From: Alphaproteobacteria bacterium
Lineage (GTDB): Bacteria; Pseudomonadota; Alphaproteobacteria; MED-G09
Assembly (NCBI GenBank): GCA_018658685.1
Contig: JABHUT010000134.1
Location: forward strand, 1 to 13,594
Direction of reading: 5' to 3'
DNA: 13,594 nucleotides
The notes under the pieces were generated by a model that was not told the origin of the DNA, did no database searches, and saw nothing but the letters and a program-made list of their open reading frames with translations. Numbering within the stretch: the stretch's first letter is position 1; the number at the start of each line of letters is the position of its first letter. The position numbers and the translations under genes were made by a program. Below, piece by piece: positions 6,656 to 13,594 of the stretch.

Positions 6656-7261
6656 TTATGGAACTAGCCATTGACCAGTGAATTGATTATTTTCATTTTG
6701 ATATTTTGCTCTTAAATGCCCTGAGGAGTGAAGAAAGAGAGTTTCTATGGAGTCAATATAACAGTTTACAATTGTAAAGTTTTCAAACCCATTCATTTTA
6801 TCAGCCCCCTCTTCTTCAAAAAAAACATCGTCTTTTGATGAAACAGCCTTGCCTGGGGCGTCATTAACTCGATAACACTCTCTGCTCATTGGATACATAT
6901 CAGACCAAATATCCAACAAAGTTTCTTGTGAAGATTCTATTTCAGCTCTTGCCATTATTCTTACCTGGAGTTTATTTGATTTATCATATCCAAGAAGAGA
7001 AATAGAATTATTATTTTTAATATCCAAAATCTTATTTGATCTTTTATCCGTATGAAAGCGAAGGAGTGATTGAGATAAATCGACCTTTCTTAAAACAACA
7101 TTCCTAGTTTGTGGATTGTTCTCCTCATCTAAAGTTCCTAAAACAAGGAGATGAAAATCATGGCCTCGTTCTGTTACACCTTTCTCAAGAGTTGATAACA
7201 CAAAATTTAAAGCCTTTTTAAGGTCTAATGAAGGATGATCATCTGGAATTTCTCTCGACAT
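6656..7261 (-). CDS. Pyridoxamine 5'-phosphate oxidase-like FMN-binding protein
   Basis: This 201 aa protein has a split-barrel flavin-binding fold. RNVVLRKVD (53-61), FHTDKRSNK (69-77) and QVRIMARAEI (99-108) follow the order of the FMN- and substrate-binding blocks of PNPOx-type proteins. The C-terminus HLRAKY...GQWLVP resembles the end of the PNPOx C-terminal domain. The classical PdxH arginine and histidine pattern is not fully present, and the middle region (DVFFEEEG) looks more like the broader family (Pyridox_oxase_2/Alr4036 type), so I do not assign pdxH. Expected activity is an FMN-dependent oxidase or reductase in the cytoplasm. No clear ribosome-binding site precedes the ATG. It sits one base upstream of the serine hydrolase gene and 153 bases downstream of the phosphatase-like gene. 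Confidence 0.8.
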   Translation of the reverse strand: MSREIPDDHPSLDLKKALNFVLSTLEKGVTERGHDFHLLVLGTLDEENNPQTRNVVLRKVDLSQSLLRFHTDKRSNKILDIKNNNSISLLGYDKSNKLQVRIMARAEIESSQETLLDIWSDMYPMSRECYRVNDAPGKAVSSKDDVFFEEEGADKMNGFENFTIVNCYIDSIETLFLHSSGHLRAKYQNENNQFTGQWLVP

Positions 7262-7324
7262 AGTTTTTAAGCCTAGTTTTGTAATTTATTAATATCACAA
7301 TAATTTAAAATAAGAATTCTACGA

Positions 7325-7330
7325 ATTATA
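7325..7330 (-). promoter_or_regulatory. Candidate -10 element upstream of the PNPOx-like gene
   Basis: A perfect TATAAT lies in the 153-base gap 7262-7414 on the minus strand, about 64 bases before the ATG at 7261. No good -35 is seen 16-18 bases upstream, so this is weak. If real, it would let the PNPOx-hydrolase-thioesterase group be expressed apart from the phosphatase-like gene. Nothing else is visible in the gap. Confidence 0.25.
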
Positions 7331-7414
7331 ATCAAAGATAATTCAATCCAAACGTATTTACAAAAATTAAAAAGAGAAAATATCAATTTAAAGAAAATGA
7401 ATAGTATAAAAGTT

Positions 7415-8317
7415 TTACTGTAAATAAAAATCTTTTAATTTTAAGATATCTTCTTCAGTTAAGCTTAAAGCCCCGGAAATAAAATTATCCATACTACCCC
7501 ATTCACTATCAATAGTATCAAATGCAGCTTGTATGTATCTTTCTTCAACTAAATGAATTTTTCTTAAATTATCCGTATCTGCTTGAAAGAAAGTTTTCAT
7601 TTCAATTTCTAACATCGCACTATCAACATGATCTTTAACATAAGTATTGGTCAACAAGTAATCTTCAATGACTTTTTCTCTTGGAACTCCAAGAACAGAC
7701 AATATCATTGCGCTAGCAAAACCAGCCCTATCTTTTCCTGCAGTACAATGAAAAACAATAGGCTCAGCATTATTTTCTAATATATGCCTAAAGAATTTTT
7801 TATATTCCTCTGCAAATTCATTAACTATTACAATATTAAAATCTCTTAATAAGTTGCTAGCATCTATATTGCCAAGAGTTACATCTTTCATGAAGCTTGC
7901 TAGGGGTATATCACCGATTTCTTTAGGCTGAAATTTAATTGGAAGAAGTACTTGAGTCATATTCGGTGTTAACCTATCAGGTTCGGACTCTCTTTCTTCA
8001 TCAGAACGAAAATCTACTACCGATTTTATATTTAACCTTGAAAGATATTTTACATCTTCGTCCGTAAGCAAGTGAAGATCGTCAGAGCGATAAAGTTTAC
8101 CCCATTTGAGAGTTCTTCCATCTTCAGTTTTATAACCACCTAAATCTCTAAAATTATGCGCACCAGTGAAAGGTAATTTTCTATAATCTTCTCTTAGATT
8201 TTCAGAAAATTTTACTGGAATAGGACGTTCAAATGATGGAATTTCTTTCCCATTAAACCAAAAAACAGAAATTACAGTTAAAACAAAAACAACAAGTATA
8301 TATTTAATAATTTTCAT
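7415..8317 (-). CDS. Membrane-anchored tyrosine-phosphatase-like protein (Y_phosphatase3 type)
   Basis: The protein is related to the protein tyrosine/lipid phosphatase family that includes mycobacterial MptpB. The catalytic P-loop is HCTAGKDRAG at residues 190-199, with Cys191 as nucleophile and Arg197 as the phosphate-binding arginine. The upstream family blocks NFRDLGGY (55-62), KLYRSDDL (74-81) and SVVDFRSDEERE (99-110) are intact. Residues 3-21 form one hydrophobic segment after MKIIK, with no obvious cleavage site, so the 300 aa protein is probably anchored in the inner membrane with its catalytic domain in the periplasm. Substrates in this family include phosphotyrosine, phosphoserine/threonine and phosphoinositides, and this one's is unknown. 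The ATG has no clear ribosome-binding site. It lies behind the TonB-receptor terminator, so it needs readthrough or its own promoter. Confidence 0.88.
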   Translation of the reverse strand: MKIIKYILVVFVLTVISVFWFNGKEIPSFERPIPVKFSENLREDYRKLPFTGAHNFRDLGGYKTEDGRTLKWGKLYRSDDLHLLTDEDVKYLSRLNIKSVVDFRSDEERESEPDRLTPNMTQVLLPIKFQPKEIGDIPLASFMKDVTLGNIDASNLLRDFNIVIVNEFAEEYKKFFRHILENNAEPIVFHCTAGKDRAGFASAMILSVLGVPREKVIEDYLLTNTYVKDHVDSAMLEIEMKTFFQADTDNLRKIHLVEERYIQAAFDTIDSEWGSMDNFISGALSLTEEDILKLKDFYLQ

Positions 8318-8354
8318 AACAAAAATACTAACTATTTAGCCCTCTAATGCAATA

Positions 8355-8387
8355 AAAAACCTCACATAGGAACTATATGAGGTTTTT
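8355..8387 (-). terminator. Rho-independent terminator of the TonB-dependent receptor gene
   Basis: Two 15-base arms enclose a 3-base loop: AAAAACCTCACATAG and CTATATGAGGTTTTT in plus-strand sense. Read as minus-strand RNA the stem is fully paired, with one U.G wobble at 8377/8365, and a run of six U follows the right arm. In plus-strand RNA the same position is a C/A mismatch. It lies 19 bases beyond the receptor stop at 8406, so its orientation fits that gene. Confidence 0.85.
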
Positions 8388-8405
8388 ATTTAATCTTACT
8401 AATTA

Positions 8406-10940
8406 TTAAAATGCGTAACGAACTCCAGCGAGGAAGCTTCTACCAAAAGACTCAACTTGGTTTACATTCCATCTTTGGGCAGTATATCGCATATCTGATT
8501 CATCGGTAATATTATTAAAATCAGCAAAGATTGATGCTTTTTGACCAGTTAATGCCTCAAGATCGTATCGAACTGATGCATCAAGACGGTTCTGGGCAGC
8601 CCAATAAACTCCTCCACCTAGATTAAATACTGCTCCTGTTTCAGTTTCATCAAGCCATTCGCTTCTGTAGCGATAGGTTAATCGAGCAGAAAATCCATGG
8701 TCCTCATAGAATACACTAGCATTATAATTTGTATCCGATTGTCCAGGAAGTGCAAAAACTTTACCCTCAGGAGTTGTATATTCGGATTCAATTAATGCGA
8801 CATTTAGTGATGCTCCAAAGCCGGAGAAAAATCCATCGATGTAATTATCCATCCTAGCATTTATAGAAATTTCAAGACCTTGAAGTTCGCCATCCTTACC
8901 ATTCCCAAATGCAGCTAGGTCCCATAATTCTCCTGGTTCTGCTGAATCAGAATACAGACTTCCGTCTACTTTTGAATTGGATTCAGAAATTACATTATCA
9001 ATCTCACGATGAAAAACCGTTACAGAAAAAAGACTTGCTTCATCATAATACCATTCAAATGCAGCATCTATACCCCATGACTCTTCTTCTTTTAAGAAAG
9101 GATTACCGCCTGTAATCTCTTGAGTAATAATACCAATTGATGCCGCTGCTCTTGATTCAATATACGATGGTCTACTTATTCCAGTTGAATAAGAAAGACG
9201 AAGTTTTACATCATCGGCCATATCATAATTGATATGAAGACTTGGAAGATAATTGGTATAACTTCTTTTAACTTTTAGCGCTTCTTTAGCTCCAGCTGCA
9301 ACATTTCCGTAGCCGATATCATCTGCACTTACAGTTGCTAATTTAAAACCACTAGTTTCATATTCAGTGTCTTCAACTCTAAGGCCTGCAACAATTGATC
9401 CCCAGTCCATTTCAAAAGTTTGCATTATATAAGCAGCAAATAAAACTTCTTCAATATCAATTTTTTCATCGTCCGGGAAATCTGATCGAGTACGGCCAGT
9501 ATCTTTTATACATTGGTAAAGCGCGACATTATCTGTGTAGAAAGCACCAACGCTATTATCTCTTGGGCTAGCAAAATCACCTAGCATATAATCTTTAGGA
9601 TTACACTCTTCTGATGGATATCCTTTTGCATTAGTTACGGTAGCAAGAGTTGCTCCTCCTCCAGTGGCTAATCTATCATCATACTGAAGTCCAAACTTAA
9701 ATTGACCTCTGTTATTATCTCTACTTATATCAATTTTAAATTGATCAGTTTCGGTATAAAGTCCGCCAATTGCATCAACAAGAAGCTGGGTACTGTAATC
9801 AATATCTCGATACGTTCCATCAAAACTAACAAGTGGATTCTGAGGATCTGAAATATCATAAGAAAGATTCTTTAATTGTCCGCCACCAATAAAATAGCCA
9901 ATTGGCATAAAGGTATCAAAAGTAGTATCAATTTTACTAACTTGAGCTTCAATATCCCAGCTACCAAATACTGTATCAATACCTATTGTATTCATCTCAG
10001 TTTTATTTATATAACGAGCATCATTGAAAAGCCTTCTAGCACTTCCTGTAAATCCTGATCCAGTTGTAGGGGTTCCATTTTTTACATAAGCTCGGAAATC
10101 ATTTCTTTCTTCATTATCGAGAAATTCTGTGTTTAGTGAGGTAAGAAAAATTCTACCACCATTTTCTAGATATTTTTCAATAGTTCCACCAAAAGCTTCA
10201 CTCTCTCTTTCAACTCTATAGCTTCTAAAATCAATTCTATCTGGAGTTTGAGCACCTTTAGTTCCACCGTATGTAGGCTCTCGGTTATCTGTAATTTGCT
10301 CATTATTGTGTGCTGAGCCGTATACTACAAAACCAAAATCATCATTGGAATAGGAAAGTCTCAAATTCTCTTTTGAGGTATCGCCTCCGCCCTGATCTTG
10401 TTCACCCATTCCTACTTCAAAAGAAAAAGAAAATCCTTCAATATCTGATGGTTTAAAAGTTTTAATATTAATAAATCCAGAAATTGATTCTCCAGGCATA
10501 TCAGCTGTAATCGCTTTATTTGCTACAACCTGAGAAGTAATAACCGCTGGATAGGAGTCAAATCTAGGAATTCGTCCATTTTCGACACCGGGAATATTTA
10601 TTCCGTTAAATGCAGTTGTAGTGTAACGTTTTGGAGTTCCTCTAAAACTTACATATCTTGCTTGACCTTGGTCTCTTTCTATTGAAATCCCAGGCAATCT
10701 TCCAAGTGCATCAGATAAATTCACATCTGGAAATCTACCAATAGCATCTGCTGATATAATATCAGCTACATTCACAGCCTGGCGCTTTGCCTCAATAGCG
10801 GCCATTTGGCTTTCTTTGATGGCCTTACCTGTAACTACAATCTCTTCAACACCTTCATCTTGGGCTTTAACTTCCATTCCCCAAAAAACTGGTACAATTA
10901 ATATCGCTAGGTAAATAAGTATATTGTTAAAAAGTTTCAT
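8406..10940 (-). CDS. TonB-dependent outer-membrane receptor (TonB-Xanth-Caul type)
   Basis: This is an 844 aa outer-membrane transporter that imports a scarce nutrient using TonB energy. A Sec signal (MKLFNNILIYLAILIVPVFW...) ends near VKA-Q at residues 26-27. A TonB box EEIVVTG sits at 32-38. The plug domain follows, with GRFPDVNLSDALGRLPGISI, the FRGTPKRYTTTAFNGI region and SGFINIKTFKPS, matching the TonB-Xanth-Caul subgroup. The rest is a beta-barrel ending in FLAGVRYAF with the terminal Phe used for barrel assembly. Cys446 and Cys477 could form a disulfide in an extracellular loop. The frame is open to 11012, but the ATG at 10940 is chosen because GGGGAGG lies about eight bases upstream and the signal peptide begins there. 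The receptor is divergent from a PhnD-type binding protein. Ligands of this subgroup are often carbohydrates, but that cannot be read here. Confidence 0.95.
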   Translation of the reverse strand: MKLFNNILIYLAILIVPVFWGMEVKAQDEGVEEIVVTGKAIKESQMAAIEAKRQAVNVADIISADAIGRFPDVNLSDALGRLPGISIERDQGQARYVSFRGTPKRYTTTAFNGINIPGVENGRIPRFDSYPAVITSQVVANKAITADMPGESISGFINIKTFKPSDIEGFSFSFEVGMGEQDQGGGDTSKENLRLSYSNDDFGFVVYGSAHNNEQITDNREPTYGGTKGAQTPDRIDFRSYRVERESEAFGGTIEKYLENGGRIFLTSLNTEFLDNEERNDFRAYVKNGTPTTGSGFTGSARRLFNDARYINKTEMNTIGIDTVFGSWDIEAQVSKIDTTFDTFMPIGYFIGGGQLKNLSYDISDPQNPLVSFDGTYRDIDYSTQLLVDAIGGLYTETDQFKIDISRDNNRGQFKFGLQYDDRLATGGGATLATVTNAKGYPSEECNPKDYMLGDFASPRDNSVGAFYTDNVALYQCIKDTGRTRSDFPDDEKIDIEEVLFAAYIMQTFEMDWGSIVAGLRVEDTEYETSGFKLATVSADDIGYGNVAAGAKEALKVKRSYTNYLPSLHINYDMADDVKLRLSYSTGISRPSYIESRAAASIGIITQEITGGNPFLKEEESWGIDAAFEWYYDEASLFSVTVFHREIDNVISESNSKVDGSLYSDSAEPGELWDLAAFGNGKDGELQGLEISINARMDNYIDGFFSGFGASLNVALIESEYTTPEGKVFALPGQSDTNYNASVFYEDHGFSARLTYRYRSEWLDETETGAVFNLGGGVYWAAQNRLDASVRYDLEALTGQKASIFADFNNITDESDMRYTAQRWNVNQVESFGRSFLAGVRYAF

Positions 10941-10991
10941 ATGGATTTCCTCCCCTTTCTTATTATTAAATTCATTCAACTGAAATGCTAC

Positions 10992-11020
10992 ATTATCAAT
11001 CCTAATATTCAAGCTATTAA
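10992..11020 (-). promoter_or_regulatory. Candidate promoter of the TonB-dependent receptor gene
   Basis: On the minus strand TTAATA (11020-11015) and GATAAT (10997-10992) are 17 bases apart, which would give a leader of about 45 bases before the ATG at 10940. The rest of the divergent region 10941-11162 is AT-rich. On the plus strand it holds a consensus TTGACA (11096-11101) and a consensus TATAAT (11130-11135), but these are 28 bases apart and do not form a normal pair. The start of the binding-protein transcript is therefore unclear. Confidence 0.35.
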
Positions 11021-11162
11021 TTAACTTTATTTATAAAATAAATAGTTAATAAACTAAATTTGTTATGAAATTAGGCTTAAATTTTAAAAGCCATATTGAC
11101 ACTTGATAAGATATAAATGTTAATCAATGTATAATTGTATATAGACTGCATAGAGACCAATA

Positions 11163-12092
11163 ATGATTTTACGTAATTTTTTTATTTTTTTAATTCTTTC
11201 ATTTTTTTTTATTTTATCTCCAAACTTAGCTTTTTCTGATTGGCGAAAAGAATTAAAAGAATTAAAAATTGGACTTGCTGGAGGAGAAAATGAGGCTGAT
11301 AGATTAAAAAATTATGAATGCTGGAGAAACTATCTTGAAGAACAACTAGACATACCTGTAAAATTTTATCCAGCCTCTGATGTCGCAGGAATAATACATG
11401 GATTATTAGGAAAGACTTTAGACTACGCAAGCGTGGGGCCATCGGCTTATGCTGCAATGTATATAGATGACCCCAATGCAGTTGAACCAATTATTACGAT
11501 TAAAGAAACAGATGGATCTAACGGCTATAAATCAGCAATGTATGTTCGAAAAGACTCCAATATATACTCTATAGAGGATATGAAAGGAAAATCAGTAGCC
11601 TGGTCAGATCCAAATACAACCTCAGGGTATCTAGTTCCTTCTTTTGAGCTGCATCAAAGAGGTATCAATCCATCTGAGTTTTTTAGTCGAACCGGATTTG
11701 CCGGGGGACATGAACAAGCAATTATTGCAGTTTTAAATGGTCAGTATGATGCTGGGGCCACTTGGGTTTCAGGACAAGGGCCTGTTGAAGAAGGCTACAC
11801 AAGAGGTGTATTCCGAAATATGATTAAAAAAGGTTTACTCGATATGGATAAACTAAGGGTAATTTGGCTATCTGGTTTTATTATGAATGGTCCCCATGTT
11901 ATTAGAAAAGACCTACCCTATGAATTCAAAAATGAGTTAATAAATCATAATCTCAATCTAAAAAATATAGATGAAAAATGCTTTAAAGAAATTACGTTTG
12001 GCGAAAGCCAAGGGTTTATAAAAGTTAATCATAAAGATTATGAGAATATTGTAGAAATTCGTAATTTTATAAGAAACCAAAGAAGAAGGTAA
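11163..12092 (+). CDS. PhnD-type phosphate/phosphonate-family ABC substrate-binding protein
   Basis: This 309 aa periplasmic binding protein has a Sec signal (MILRNFFIFLILSFFFILSP..., cleavage near LAFS-D at 25-26). LKIGLAGGENE opens the mature fold. VGPSAYAAMY (91-100), SDPNTTSGYLVPSFEL (148-163) and GGHEQAIIAVLNGQYDAGATW (181-201) follow the order of PhnD/PtxB-family motifs, with His183 and Asp196 at positions that commonly contact the ligand. The family binds phosphonates, phosphite, phosphate esters and sometimes unrelated small molecules, so the ligand cannot be assigned. No permease or ATPase gene is adjacent; an epoxide hydrolase gene follows after 71 bases. The ribosome-binding site is weak (AGAGA). 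Divergence from the TonB receptor suggests joint outer-membrane and periplasmic handling of one substrate, which is inference. Confidence 0.88.
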   Translation: MILRNFFIFLILSFFFILSPNLAFSDWRKELKELKIGLAGGENEADRLKNYECWRNYLEEQLDIPVKFYPASDVAGIIHGLLGKTLDYASVGPSAYAAMYIDDPNAVEPIITIKETDGSNGYKSAMYVRKDSNIYSIEDMKGKSVAWSDPNTTSGYLVPSFELHQRGINPSEFFSRTGFAGGHEQAIIAVLNGQYDAGATWVSGQGPVEEGYTRGVFRNMIKKGLLDMDKLRVIWLSGFIMNGPHVIRKDLPYEFKNELINHNLNLKNIDEKCFKEITFGESQGFIKVNHKDYENIVEIRNFIRNQRRR

Positions 12093-12163
12093 TATATAAG
12101 AAAAGTATTCCTTTAATTTTCTTTAAATTTGAATTTAATAATAATAAAAAATGGAAGCTCTAA

Positions 12164-13348
12164 ATGAATAATAAGATAAAAGACAACTCCTTTATTTTAA
12201 ATATTAAGCAAGATGTACTTAATGATATCAATTATCGGGTTAAAAATTCACGAGTATCCAATGATTTTGGAAATAAAGAATGGAAATACGGTACTGAAGA
12301 AACTTATCTTAAAGATTTAATTAGCTACTGGTCAAAAGATTACGATTGGAAGAAACAAGAAAAAGAAATAAATAAGTTCTCACACTATAAAATCAAAATA
12401 GATAATATCCCAATTCACTTTATGTATGAAAAGGGATCTGGAGAAAACTCAAAGCCATTAATTCTTACTCATGGATGGCCTTGGACTTTTTGGGACTATC
12501 AAAAAGTTATTAAACCTTTAGCGCATCCTGAACAGTATGGTGGAGATATTGAGCAATCATTTGATGTAATCGTACCGTCCTTGCCAGGGTATGGATTTTC
12601 AACACCTCTAAAGGAAACAGGAATTAATTTTTGGAGAACTTCAGATCTTTGGGTTCAACTTATGACAGATATTTTAGGATATAAAAAATTTTTTGCTCAT
12701 GGTGGTGACTGGGGAGCGGCAGTTACTCTTCAATTGGGTCATAAATACTCTGAAATAGTACCAGCAATCCATACACATATGGCAGTACCAATTGATTTTG
12801 TTACAAATCCACATCCCGACATAAGTTTTTACAGTGATAGTGAAAAAAAATGGCATGAAAAAAATATGGACTTTGTTACAGAAGGAAATGGTTATTTTCA
12901 GATACAAGCCTCAAGACCTCAAACTTTATCGTATGGATTAAATGACTCACCTATTGGCCTACTGGCATGGTTAATAGAGAAAAGACGTGCGTGGAGTGAT
13001 TGCAAAGGAAATATTGAAAGTCGTTTTTCTAAAGACGATCTTATAAATACAGCTATGATTTATTGGCTAAGCGAAAGTTTTGGAACCTCGGCGCGATATT
13101 ACTATGAGGCAATACAAAATGTTTGGAAGCCTTCACATAACAGACACCCAATGGTTGAGAGTATTACAGGGTTTACAATATTTGAAGGGGATGTGATATT
13201 TCGACCAAGAAAATGGATGGAGAAAGAGCATAATATTCAATACTGGAACGTTAAATCATCAGGTGGACATTTTGCGCCTATGGAAGAGCCAGAGGTTTTA
13301 ATAGATGAGATACGTAAATTTTTTAATCCACACAGAAATTTAATATAA
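12164..13348 (+). CDS. Epoxide hydrolase (EHN domain plus alpha/beta hydrolase)
   Basis: The enzyme opens epoxides to vicinal diols by way of a covalent ester intermediate. Residues 8-115 form the N-terminal lid domain typical of microsomal-type epoxide hydrolases (EHN). The oxyanion motif HGWP is at 103-106. The nucleophile is Asp182 in HGGDWGAA, and the catalytic His is His369 in SGGHFAPMEEP. The charge-relay acid is probably Glu341 or Asp343 in FEGD. Tyr312 or a neighbour in SARYYYEA probably activates the epoxide. At 394 aa the length fits bacterial members. There is no signal peptide, so it acts in the cytoplasm. GGAAG six bases before the ATG supports the start. The SDR gene follows after nine bases, so the two are almost certainly co-transcribed and may act in sequence. 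Confidence 0.93.
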   Translation: MNNKIKDNSFILNIKQDVLNDINYRVKNSRVSNDFGNKEWKYGTEETYLKDLISYWSKDYDWKKQEKEINKFSHYKIKIDNIPIHFMYEKGSGENSKPLILTHGWPWTFWDYQKVIKPLAHPEQYGGDIEQSFDVIVPSLPGYGFSTPLKETGINFWRTSDLWVQLMTDILGYKKFFAHGGDWGAAVTLQLGHKYSEIVPAIHTHMAVPIDFVTNPHPDISFYSDSEKKWHEKNMDFVTEGNGYFQIQASRPQTLSYGLNDSPIGLLAWLIEKRRAWSDCKGNIESRFSKDDLINTAMIYWLSESFGTSARYYYEAIQNVWKPSHNRHPMVESITGFTIFEGDVIFRPRKWMEKEHNIQYWNVKSSGGHFAPMEEPEVLIDEIRKFFNPHRNLI

Positions 13349-13357
13349 GGAAATATA

Positions 13358-13594
13358 ATGAGAAGATTAGATAATAAAATCGCAATAGTTACGGGTGGGG
13401 CATCTAACCCTAGTCTGGGTAGATCAATGTCAATAGCTTTTGCTAGAGAGGGCGCAAAAGTAATTCTTACAGATATTGATGTTGAAGGTGGAAAAAAAGT
13501 TGAGGATGAAATTTTAAGCTCAAATGGTGAAGCTTTTTTTATTGAACATGATGTTACCTCTCCTGAGGGTTGGGCGGAAGTTAAAAGTAAAACC
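13358..13594 (+). CDS. Short-chain dehydrogenase/reductase (SDR), 5' part only
   Basis: The first 79 codons of an NAD(P)-dependent oxidoreductase are present, and the gene runs off the window end. It reads MRRLDNKIAIVTGGASNPSL at the start, then GRSMSIAFAREGAKVILTDID, then a DVTS motif. The Rossmann glycine motif is stretched: TGGASNPSLG has two residues more than the usual TGxxxGxG. Asp39-Ile-Asp41 at the end of the second strand favours NAD over NADP. AAGGAAA just upstream of the ATG is a good ribosome-binding site that overlaps the end of the epoxide hydrolase gene. An SDR behind an epoxide hydrolase could oxidise the resulting diol. The catalytic Tyr-Lys lies outside the window. Confidence 0.9.
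   Translation, partial: MRRLDNKIAIVTGGASNPSLGRSMSIAFAREGAKVILTDIDVEGGKKVEDEILSSNGEAFFIEHDVTSPEGWAEVKSKT

Noticed and set aside
8909..10058. Two short plus-strand frames (8909-9115 and 9876-10058) inside the TonB-receptor gene
   Set aside because: They are opposite-strand shadows of a well-supported gene with low-complexity, unrecognisable translations.
10941..11012. Upstream extension of the TonB-dependent receptor by 24 residues
   Set aside because: It would bury the Sec signal behind a polar leader and ignore the strong GGGGAGG site before 10940; the region more likely holds the promoter and leader.
11096..11135. TTGACA and TATAAT as a promoter for the PhnD-type gene
   Set aside because: Both hexamers are perfect but 28 bases apart, well outside the 16-18 base range, so they are not paired as one promoter.
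12093..12163. Possible terminator between the PhnD-type and epoxide hydrolase genes
   Set aside because: Only an AT-only 7-bp inverted repeat (AAGAAAA/TTTTCTT) with a 12-base loop is present; it has no GC-rich stem followed by a T tract, so readthrough is likely.
12674..12907. Open frame antisense to the epoxide hydrolase gene
   Set aside because: It overlaps the catalytic core of a convincing gene; its Cys/Phe-rich translation resembles no protein I know.

Overview
The window is AT-rich, densely packed and free of mobile elements, as in streamlined marine bacteria. Two features point to an alphaproteobacterium. First, tRNA-His (461-537) has A at discriminator position 73 instead of the near-universal C73, a feature known from a large alphaproteobacterial clade that lost the G-1:C73 pair. 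Second, a short phosphatidylserine decarboxylase gene lies directly upstream of pssA, the usual alphaproteobacterial arrangement. Together with the low G+C and the Caulobacter-type TonB receptor, this suggests a low-GC marine alphaproteobacterial lineage; I cannot name the genus.

Layout. 1-537: a short unrecognised reading frame whose end runs into tRNA-His. 539-3176 (minus): a two-gene unit, a DUF6580-type membrane protein followed by an exported M3 metallopeptidase whose stop lies one base from the tRNA 3' end. 3304-4763 (plus): psd-pssA, the two-step route from CDP-diacylglycerol through phosphatidylserine to phosphatidylethanolamine. 4767-8317 (minus, in transcription order): a membrane-anchored tyrosine-phosphatase-like protein, a PNPOx-like flavoprotein, a serine hydrolase of the beta-lactamase/esterase fold carrying an RTX-like N-terminal domain, and a PaaI-type thioesterase. 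8355-8387: a hairpin terminator. 8406-10940 (minus): a large TonB-dependent receptor. 11163-13594 (plus): a PhnD-type periplasmic binding protein, an epoxide hydrolase, and the start of a short-chain dehydrogenase that continues past the window.

How the genes fit together. The phospholipid pair is housekeeping. The right half looks like an uptake-and-breakdown block: an outer-membrane receptor divergent from a periplasmic binding protein, then two enzymes that typically act in sequence on epoxides, diols and alcohols. No ABC permease or ATPase gene is present, so the binding protein is an orphan here and its substrate is unknown. The most unusual protein is the serine hydrolase at 5194-6654, which has no Sec signal but begins with a beta-roll-like region normally seen in type I-secreted proteins.

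No gene-free stretch exceeds 300 bases. The largest is the divergent region 10941-11162. I saw no CRISPR array, insertion sequence, rRNA or recognisable riboswitch.
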